Shown here: positions 1 to 5,038 of the stretch, piece by piece
Position numbering within the stretch: position 1 is the stretch's first letter
Layout: the number at the start of each line of letters is the position of its first letter
NCBI GenBank assembly: GCA_007132255.1
Contig: SLOZ01000380.1
Span: 1-6,051 of the forward strand
Direction: 5' to 3'
DNA: 6,051 bases
From: Limnochordia bacterium
GTDB taxonomy: Bacteria > Bacillota > Limnochordia > Darwinibacteriales > B1SED10-159
Notes under the pieces: generated by a model
What the model was told of the DNA's origin: nothing
What the model saw: the letters and a program-made list of their open reading frames with translations, nothing else
The model's database searches: none
Program-made: the position numbers and the translations under genes

Positions 1-205
1 CACCACGACCTAGTTCCCGTTGAACCGCGGCCCGAGTCTGTACTTGGCTCCCGGGACATTCTCCGGTAATCTCTACCGTCTGTGTCTGGGTTTGAGTCTG
101 CACAGGCTCTTGGCTCTGTGCCCCTTGTTGTGCTAATGCCCCTCCCACTGCCAAGGCCACCAGCAGTACTCCCACAGTAACTCCACCAACAATTTGCTTT
201 TTCAT
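1..205 (-). CDS. Small secreted protein of unknown function (5' part only)
   Basis: The first 68 codons of a gene that runs off the left edge, so its full length is unknown. The product begins with a textbook Sec signal peptide. It has a basic start (MKKQ), a hydrophobic core at about residues 5-22, and an Ala-Leu-Ala signal peptidase I site at 23-25, so the mature protein should start at Gln26. There is no lipobox cysteine, so it is probably released or cell-wall associated. The mature N-terminus is rich in Gln and Thr, with an alternating stretch (QTQTQTQT, residues 36-43), and then a single Cys50 in TGECPGS. The start ATG is chosen because a strong AAGGAGGG lies 7 nt upstream and the signal peptide begins exactly there. 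I do not recognise the family. It lies 89 nt downstream of hydA on the same strand with no clear terminator between, so it may be read as the tail of the hydrogenase transcript, but no functional link is visible. That it is a real gene is well supported; its function is not known. Confidence 0.8.
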   Translation of the reverse strand, partial: MKKQIVGGVTVGVLLVALAVGGALAQQGAQSQEPVQTQTQTQTVEITGECPGSQVQTRAAVQRELGRG

Positions 206-212
206 TGTCAAT

Positions 213-220
213 CCCTCCTT
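213..220 (-). promoter_or_regulatory. Strong Shine-Dalgarno site of the small secreted protein gene
   Basis: On the minus strand this reads AAGGAGGG, 7 nt before the ATG at 205-203. It fixes the start codon. Most of it (216-220) is also the 3' arm of an inverted repeat with 233-240, so it could be masked in the mRNA. Confidence 0.85.
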
Positions 221-240
221 GGTTCTAAGCATACCAAGGA
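216..240 (-). repeat. Perfect 8-bp inverted repeat that can hide the Shine-Dalgarno site
   Basis: The arms TCCTTGGT (216-223) and ACCAAGGA (233-240) are exact reverse complements around a 9-nt spacer. In the minus-strand transcript they form a hairpin whose 3' arm contains the AAGGA of the ribosome binding site. No U-tract follows, so this is not an intrinsic terminator. A role in controlling translation of the downstream gene is an inference. An 8-bp repeat close to a purine-rich SD could also arise by chance. Confidence 0.55.
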
Positions 241-245
241 AGTCT

Positions 246-286
246 GAAGATACTTTGAGGATGTTTGAAAGATCTTCGGAAGATAC
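246..286. repeat. Pair of GAAGATAC direct repeats, one inside a short palindrome
   Basis: GAAGATAC occurs at 246-253 and again at 279-286, 33 bp apart start to start, about three helical turns. The second copy overlaps a palindrome at 272-284 (ATCTTC, one base, GAAGAT). Both lie in the gap between the hydA stop codon and the secreted-protein gene. They could be a protein-binding site or chance. The palindrome is too short and lacks a U-tract, so it does not qualify as a terminator for hydA. Confidence 0.3.
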
Positions 287-294
287 GGTAACTG

Positions 295-2310
295 TCAGCG
301 TGATGCTGGAATTTCCATCTGTTGGCGAATTCTATGCATCACATCGGGTATATCTTTTGGTGACACACCAGCCACAACATCATCTCCCACAATCACCATG
401 GGACCGCTGGCACACTGTTGACAGCAAAAGGCTCCGCGCAGTCGAACATTATCTGTTAAGCCGGCTTGGGAGACCTGGTCGGTTAGAGCCTTGAGAACCT
501 GCATGGACCCCTTGAGATAGCAGGAGGTGCCCACACAGACCTGGACGTCAACCGGTGCTTGGGGAGCGTAACCCATCTCCATGGCCGTACCTGAAATTCG
601 CCGCCGCGATCCATAATGAGTGTGTAAGAGCGCATGAGCCTTATCGCTTCCAGGCTTTTCGAGCCAACGCTGGTACACATCCTTAACCATGGGATTCTGC
701 GCTGATTGGTGCAGCTGCAGGCCCTTATCCTCGCGATACAAGGCGCTGGTTCGTTTTTCCACGGACTGGGCTCGTTGTTGGACGATGGGCTGGCCGGCGC
801 CGCCAACACAACCGCCAGGGCATGCCATGACTTCTAGAACATCCACACGTTCCTCACCGTTCTTGATCTTCTCTAACAGATCTTTAGCCTGCGCTAGACC
901 ATGGGCCACGGCTAACCGCAGTGTCGTATCGCCCAGTTGCACATCGGTGATCCGCTGGCCCTCGGTGCTGCGAACCACTGCAAGATCCTGTGCCTGGGGT
1001 GGCTTTCCAGTTAGTTCCACAAATGCATGTCGCAGCACGGCTTCACTAACACCGCCGCTGACACCGAAGATGACGCCGGCTCCTGTGACGAAGCCAAAGG
1101 GCATATCCATTGATGACGGCTCCAAATGGGCGAAATCCATACCATCCTCGCGAATCATCTTGGCCAATTCCTGTGTGGTGAGGACCAGATCCACATCGGG
1201 ACGACCCCCTGGTTGGAACTCTTCGCGCTGAGCCTCGAACTTCTTGGCCGTGCACGGCATGATACTGATGACGAACATGTCGTCCGGCGACATCTCCAAA
1301 TCTTGGCTGAAACGGTACTTAGCCAGCGAGCCGAACATCTGCTGTGGTGATCGGCAACTGCTCAGATTAGGCAGAAATTCTGGATAATACTGCTCAACAA
1401 ATTTGACCCATGCTGGACAGCACGATGTGAAGTGGGGCAGTGGGCCATCGTTTTGCAGCCGGTTTACCAGTTCATGCGTTTCTTCCAAAACGGTCAAGTC
1501 CGCTGTGAAGCTGGTATCGAAGACATAATCCGCGCCCATCAGGCGCAGAGCGGCGGCAATCTGACCCAACGTCGATTGTCCGGCGGGCATTTGAAACTCT
1601 TCTCCCATGGCCACACGAATGGCCGGGGCAATTTGTACCACAACAGTGGTTTTCGGATCATGAATGGCGCGCCATGCTTGCTCAGTCTGGGCCTTAACGG
1701 TCAACGCCCCAGTAGGGCAGATAGCAGCACACTGGCCGCAGTTGACGCATTCTACATCGCCGAGCTGCTTGTTGAAGGCCGGACTTACGGTGATCTTTGA
1801 GCCGCGATGGGTGAAGTCCAGGACTCCAATACCTTGAACTTCTTCACACATGCGAACACAATCGCCGCAGAGAATACATTTGTTGGGATCGCGGACAATG
1901 GACGGACTAGAGTGATCCAGGGGTGTCCGTTTATCCCGCTGACCAAAACGAATTTCTTGAATGCCAAAACGCTGAGCCAGTTCCTGCAGTTTACAGCTGC
2001 CGCTGCGGCTGCAGGCCGTGCACTCGCGGTCATGATTGGCAAGGAGAAGTTCTAACGAAATCTTACGCATATGGCGCAGCTCCGGTGTATTGGTCTTAAT
2101 GACCATACCCGGTTCGGGCGGAGTATGACACGAAGCCAGGGCACCGCGCCCATTCACATCCACCATGCACATGCGACAGGCGCCATAGACACTGAGTTCC
2201 GAATGATAACAGAACGTGGGTAGATCGATTCCCGCTTTGCGAATGACCTCCAGAAGATTGGTTTCTTGTTCGTACTGGACCTGCTGCCCGTTAATTGTCA
2301 TAGTATTCAT
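295..2310 (-). CDS. hydA: [FeFe] hydrogenase catalytic subunit HydA of the trimeric electron-bifurcating type
   Basis: A 671-residue cytoplasmic protein that makes or consumes H2 at the H-cluster. The N-terminal NuoG-like part holds a plant-type [2Fe-2S] cluster (Cys34, 45, 48, 61), a His-Cys3 [4Fe-4S] site (His93, Cys97, 100, 106) and two [4Fe-4S] motifs (Cys145/148/151/155 and 188/191/194/198). The H-cluster domain has all three signatures: TSCCPAW (295-301), MPCTAKKFE (351-359) and MACPGGCVGGAGQP (495-508). The ligands are Cys298, 353, 497 and 501. Cys297, Glu277, Ser317, Glu280 and Arg284 match the proton path of Clostridium CpI, offset by two residues. A C-terminal thioredoxin-like [2Fe-2S] domain (Cys592, 597, 629, 633) is added, as in HydA of bifurcating HydABC complexes such as that of Thermotoga maritima. 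The start ATG directly follows the hydB stop codon and has GAGGAGG 8 nt upstream. It is the last gene of the hydCBA operon. The enzyme class is secure; bifurcation is inferred from subunit and domain make-up. Confidence 0.97.
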   Translation of the reverse strand: MNTMTINGQQVQYEQETNLLEVIRKAGIDLPTFCYHSELSVYGACRMCMVDVNGRGALASCHTPPEPGMVIKTNTPELRHMRKISLELLLANHDRECTACSRSGSCKLQELAQRFGIQEIRFGQRDKRTPLDHSSPSIVRDPNKCILCGDCVRMCEEVQGIGVLDFTHRGSKITVSPAFNKQLGDVECVNCGQCAAICPTGALTVKAQTEQAWRAIHDPKTTVVVQIAPAIRVAMGEEFQMPAGQSTLGQIAAALRLMGADYVFDTSFTADLTVLEETHELVNRLQNDGPLPHFTSCCPAWVKFVEQYYPEFLPNLSSCRSPQQMFGSLAKYRFSQDLEMSPDDMFVISIMPCTAKKFEAQREEFQPGGRPDVDLVLTTQELAKMIREDGMDFAHLEPSSMDMPFGFVTGAGVIFGVSGGVSEAVLRHAFVELTGKPPQAQDLAVVRSTEGQRITDVQLGDTTLRLAVAHGLAQAKDLLEKIKNGEERVDVLEVMACPGGCVGGAGQPIVQQRAQSVEKRTSALYREDKGLQLHQSAQNPMVKDVYQRWLEKPGSDKAHALLHTHYGSRRRISGTAMEMGYAPQAPVDVQVCVGTSCYLKGSMQVLKALTDQVSQAGLTDNVRLRGAFCCQQCASGPMVIVGDDVVAGVSPKDIPDVMHRIRQQMEIPASR

Positions 2311-4191
2311 CTAGGCAACCTCCTCGACGGCGTCAAAGTTACAGACGTCTTTGCAGGCGCCGCATTTGATGCACGAATCTTGGTCAATGGTGTACGGTTG
2401 GCGAATGGTACCGCTAATCGCATCCACCGGACAGGCTTTGGCACAGCGACTGCAGCCTTTGCAGGCTTGCTCGTCAATAAGATAGCGGCGTAGGCCTTTG
2501 CAGACTCCAGCTGGACAGCGTTTGTCTACGACGTGGCTCAAATACTCCTTGCGGAAAAGCTCCATGGTACTTAATACCGGGTTCGGAGCCGTCTTACCTA
2601 AGCCGCAGAGGGAACCGATTCGGACAGCCGCGCCAATTTCCTGTAAATGGTCGAGATCTTCGATGGATCCACGACCTTCCACGATTTTCTGGAGAATCTC
2701 CAGCATGCGGCGAGTGCCTTCACGGCACGGTACACATTTTCCGCAGGACTCCATTTGGGTGAAGTTCATGAAGAACCGCGCGACTTCCACAATGCAGGTA
2801 TTGGCATCCATGACCACAAGACCGCCCGAACCCACCATGGCGCCCACCGATTGCAGCGAGTCAAAATCCACTGGTAAATCCAGATGCGCTTCTGTTAGGC
2901 AGCCGCCGGAGGGTCCACCGATTTGGACCGCCTTAAACGGCTGGCCGCCGCGGATACCGCCCCCGATGTCGAATACCAATTGGCGCAGGGAAGTGCCCAT
3001 GGGCACTTCCACAAGGCCCGTGTTCTCTACATCCCCGGACAGAGCAAACGTCTTGGTGCCAGGGCTTGCATCCGTGCCCAGGCTGCGGAACCACTGGTGA
3101 CCATAATGGAGAATATCTGGGATGTTAGCTAAGGTTTCCACATTGTTGATCACTGTCGGCTTACCGAACAAACCACTCACCGCAGGAAAAGGCGGTTTTG
3201 GTTTCGGCATGCCCCGGCGGCCTTCGATGGATGAGATCAAAGCACTTTCTTCACCGCAGACGAAGGCTCCTGCGCCCTCTTTAATGCGCAGGTTGAAGGA
3301 AAAACCACTTCCTAAGATATTTTTCCCCAGGAGACCCAAAGCTTCGGCTTCGGCTATAGCCGCTTCCAATCGGTCGATGGCCAAGGGATACTCGGCCCTG
3401 ACATAAATGTAGCCAACACTGGCCCCAATGGCAAAGCCTGCAATCATCATTCCTTCTAACAGACGGTGTGGGTCGCCCTCCATAACACTGCGGTCCATGA
3501 AGGCTCCGGGATCGCCCTCATCGGCATTGCAGATGATGTACTTCTGATCGGCGCTCACACCAGCAGCGATACTCCATTTGCGTCCAGCAGGGAAGCCGCC
3601 GCCGCCGCGACCGCGGAGATTCGACTGCAGTACTTCCGCAATGGCCGCTTCCGGCCCCATCTGCAGGGCTTTGATCAGACCTTGGTAGCCGCCCGTAGCC
3701 AAATACTCATTGACTTCATCTGGAGCTATGTAGCCACAATTTCGCAATGTAATTTTCTCTTGGAGTTTGTAGAAGGGAACATCGGATTCCTTGGTGATGC
3801 TTTTCTTGGTTGTAGGGTTGCGGTACAGCAGCCGTTCGACGATGGTATGGTTAACAAGGCCGTCTACGATGTCGACCGCATCATCCGGTGTCACATGGGT
3901 GTAAAGGACGCTACCTGGCTGCACGCGCACAAGCGGTCCTTTCTCGCAGAATCCTTGACATCCGGTACCCACAGCGACCGAGCCGCCGCAGCCATCGTCA
4001 GTATATACACTTTCAATCATTGTCCGGAGGTTGCGTTCATCCAGTTCCGCTTCGAGGGCGGCGGCCACTTGGAGAGCGCCGCTGGCTGTGCAACCACCGC
4101 CGGAACAGATCTCGAGGCGCATCTTGTGTGCTTTGCGCTGTTTCTCACAACGGCTAATCAAACTCTGAAGCTGTTCGACAGATTGCATCAT
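2311..4191 (-). CDS. hydB: HydB, flavin- and NAD(H)-binding subunit of bifurcating [FeFe] hydrogenase
   Basis: A 626-residue NuoF-like subunit where NAD(H) and ferredoxin electrons meet at FMN. Domains in order: an N-terminal thioredoxin-like [2Fe-2S] domain (Cys29, Cys34, Cys78, Cys82); the NuoF core with the glycine-rich flavin/nucleotide loop LRGRGGGGFPAG (192-203) and the CNADEGDPGAF segment (221-231); the [4Fe-4S] site ESCGKCVPC (Cys483, 486, 489) completed by Cys529; and a C-terminal 2x[4Fe-4S] ferredoxin domain (Cys577/580/583/587 and 607/610/613/617). Cys466, His553, Cys559 and Cys564 lie where a structural zinc site is described in HydB-type subunits; that assignment is tentative. 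The N- and C-terminal cluster domains separate it from plain complex I NuoF and match bifurcating hydrogenase HydB. The start ATG overlaps the hydC stop codon by 4 nt (ATGA) and is preceded by GAGGTG at a 10-nt spacing. A second ATG follows at once, so the start could be one codon later. A related NADP-reducing hydrogenase subunit (HndC) is the main alternative name. Confidence 0.96.
   Translation of the reverse strand: MMQSVEQLQSLISRCEKQRKAHKMRLEICSGGGCTASGALQVAAALEAELDERNLRTMIESVYTDDGCGGSVAVGTGCQGFCEKGPLVRVQPGSVLYTHVTPDDAVDIVDGLVNHTIVERLLYRNPTTKKSITKESDVPFYKLQEKITLRNCGYIAPDEVNEYLATGGYQGLIKALQMGPEAAIAEVLQSNLRGRGGGGFPAGRKWSIAAGVSADQKYIICNADEGDPGAFMDRSVMEGDPHRLLEGMMIAGFAIGASVGYIYVRAEYPLAIDRLEAAIAEAEALGLLGKNILGSGFSFNLRIKEGAGAFVCGEESALISSIEGRRGMPKPKPPFPAVSGLFGKPTVINNVETLANIPDILHYGHQWFRSLGTDASPGTKTFALSGDVENTGLVEVPMGTSLRQLVFDIGGGIRGGQPFKAVQIGGPSGGCLTEAHLDLPVDFDSLQSVGAMVGSGGLVVMDANTCIVEVARFFMNFTQMESCGKCVPCREGTRRMLEILQKIVEGRGSIEDLDHLQEIGAAVRIGSLCGLGKTAPNPVLSTMELFRKEYLSHVVDKRCPAGVCKGLRRYLIDEQACKGCSRCAKACPVDAISGTIRQPYTIDQDSCIKCGACKDVCNFDAVEEVA
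2319..2325 (-). promoter_or_regulatory. Shine-Dalgarno site of hydA inside the end of hydB
   Basis: On the minus strand GAGGAGG encodes the Glu-Glu (and the first base of Val) of HydB's C-terminal EEVA and sits 8 nt before the hydA ATG. It supports the first of two nearby ATG codons as the hydA start and coupled translation of the two genes. Confidence 0.8.
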
Positions 4192-4694
4192 GATACTTCG
4201 TCACCTCGCTTATCTAAAGTGTCGATGATAACCACAATGGCATCAGGTGTCATCTTGCCATAGACTTCCCCATTTATCGTCACCACGGGTGCCGCAGCGC
4301 AAGCGCCGACGCAGGAAACGCTCTCCACGGTAAACAGTCCATCATCAGTTGTGGCTTTGCCATCGATAAGCCGGACCTTTTTACAGATGGCTTCGTATAC
4401 AGGCATGGAGCCGCGGACATGGCAGGCAGTGCCGTCACATACTTGGATAACATACTTGCCTTTTGGCTCTAAGGAAAATTGCGCGTAAAATGTTGCTACA
4501 CCATAGACTGTGGCTGGGGATACATTTAGCGCCGTCGCGACATAGGTCAGAAGATCCTCGGGAAGATAGCGATACTCGTCTTGAATTTCCTGCAGCATCG
4601 GTATGAGTGTGGAGGGCTGTTGTCCCAGACGCTGCATGACGGTATCTAACCGCTGGAGAATGCCCAAATGGCGCTGTGGTTCTGTCTGTAACAT
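4188..4694 (-). CDS. hydC: HydC, NuoE-like [2Fe-2S] subunit of bifurcating [FeFe] hydrogenase
   Basis: A 168-residue cytoplasmic subunit that passes electrons next to HydB, equivalent to the 24-kDa NuoE subunit of complex I. An N-terminal helical region (about 10-75) includes the family segment LPEDLLTYVATALNVSP and the VYGVATFYAQF stretch. The thioredoxin-like domain follows, with the [2Fe-2S] ligands Cys86-x4-Cys91 (CDGTAC) and Cys128-x3-Cys132 (CVGAC). The length is normal for the family. The open frame reaches back to 4808, but ATG 4694-4692 is preferred because AAAGGA sits 8 nt upstream. The alternative ATG four codons earlier (4703-4701) overlaps that same SD. The 38 extra upstream residues are a translation of the uridine-rich leader and match nothing expected for NuoE. 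It is the first gene of hydCBA, about 200 nt after a sigma-A-like promoter. Confidence 0.95.
   Translation of the reverse strand: MLQTEPQRHLGILQRLDTVMQRLGQQPSTLIPMLQEIQDEYRYLPEDLLTYVATALNVSPATVYGVATFYAQFSLEPKGKYVIQVCDGTACHVRGSMPVYEAICKKVRLIDGKATTDDGLFTVESVSCVGACAAAPVVTINGEVYGKMTPDAIVVIIDTLDKRGDEVS
4202..4207 (-). promoter_or_regulatory. Shine-Dalgarno site of hydB inside the end of hydC
   Basis: On the minus strand GAGGTG lies 10 nt before the hydB ATG at 4191-4189, within the last codons of hydC. Together with the ATGA overlap it suggests that ribosomes finishing hydC re-initiate on hydB. Confidence 0.7.
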
Positions 4695-4897
4695 GGGTCT
4701 CATCCTTTCTGATGGAACAATATTGATACAAAAGTAACGAAAAAGCAAAAAAACAGCAAAAAAAGTGAACGCGAGGAAGGGCCGATTAGGCTCGCAATCG
4801 AGAGTCACATTAAGCAGGTGTTTTGCGAGGCCGTTTTCAGCTGCAAAAGTCAGAAAATGACCAGAACGAAGATTTAATTAAAATAATCACATAGTCC
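4695..4897 (-). promoter_or_regulatory. Long 5' leader of the hydCBA transcript with possible alternative structures
   Basis: If transcription starts near 4897, about 200 nt precede hydC with no sensible coding frame. In the minus-strand RNA a first arm (4832-4823, GGCCTCGCAA) can pair with TTGCGAGCC (4797-4789): 7 bp plus 2 bp around a one-base bulge, with a 25-nt loop. The GCGAG of the second arm (4795-4791) can pair instead with CTCGC at 4775-4771. That alternative hairpin is followed, after 6 nt, by uridine tracts U7 (4764-4758), U7 (4753-4747) and U5 (4744-4740). This has the shape of an attenuator, but the putative terminator stem is only 5 bp and its U-tract is displaced. I recognise no known riboswitch or T-box motif. 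A regulatory role is inferred. Confidence 0.45.
4703..4708 (-). promoter_or_regulatory. Shine-Dalgarno site of hydC
   Basis: On the minus strand AAAGGA sits 8 nt before ATG 4694-4692. This decides the start in favour of the 168-residue product over longer in-frame options. Confidence 0.75.
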
Positions 4898-4903
4898 ATA
4901 ATC

Positions 4904-4932
4904 ATTATCTCCGAAATGCCGAAGTTTTTCAA
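4904..4932 (-). promoter_or_regulatory. Predicted sigma-A promoter of hydCBA
   Basis: On the minus strand a -35 box TTGAAA (4932-4927) and a -10 box GATAAT (4909-4904) are separated by exactly 17 nt. Each matches the consensus at 5 of 6 bases. The expected start is near 4897-4895, about 200 nt before hydC. It lies downstream of the terminator of the preceding gene, so hydCBA can be transcribed on its own. The -10 overlaps a small palindrome ATAATCATTAT (4898-4908), and ATAATCA recurs at 4883-4889, 15 bp away. Either could be part of an operator. No convincing full Rex-type site was found. Confidence 0.7.
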
Positions 4933-4985
4933 GGGCTAATCAAACTTTATTTTGGCATCGTTCGCAGTGCCAGCTCAAAGGGGCG

Positions 4986-5023
4986 AAAAAAAACACCCCT
5001 CGGCACGTTGGCGCCGTGGGGTG
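4986..5023 (-). terminator. Intrinsic terminator of the alcohol dehydrogenase gene
   Basis: In the minus-strand RNA the arms CACCCC-a-CGGC and GCCG-a-GGGGTG form a GC-rich stem with one A-A mismatch and an 8-nt loop (5005-5012). Eight uridines follow at once (4993-4986). It begins 15 nt after the TAA stop codon at 5041-5039. This is a strong rho-independent terminator, and it separates the dehydrogenase from the hydCBA unit. Confidence 0.93.
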
Positions 5024-5038
5024 GAAGGGTGACTGTGA

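Noticed and set aside
272..284. Short palindrome after hydA as a terminator
   Set aside because: The stem is only 5-6 bp with almost no loop and no uridine run after it.
219..494. 91-codon plus-strand frame over the hydA 3' end and the downstream gap
   Set aside because: There is no SD or recognisable domain, and most of it is antisense to the HydA C-terminal [2Fe-2S] domain.
689..1231. 180-codon plus-strand frame opposite hydA
   Set aside because: Its composition (many Ser, Arg, Pro, Trp) is typical of an antisense shadow, and it lies fully inside a gene with all family motifs intact.
3466..4263. 265-codon open frame on the plus strand opposite hydB
   Set aside because: It is a mirror of the hydB coding sequence. 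It has no recognisable domains or motifs, and its 3' end reads antisense into hydC.
4695..4808. 38-residue N-terminal extension of HydC with a hydrophobic stretch resembling a membrane anchor
   Set aside because: The hydrophobic residues come from translating the uridine tracts of the leader. No SD fits that start, NuoE-type subunits are soluble, and the ATG at 4694 has a well-placed SD.
4860..4985. Rex-type redox operator near the hydCBA promoter
   Set aside because: Only half-site-like sequence (TGTGATTATT in the minus strand, about 4893-4884) was found, with no matching second half, so I do not annotate it.
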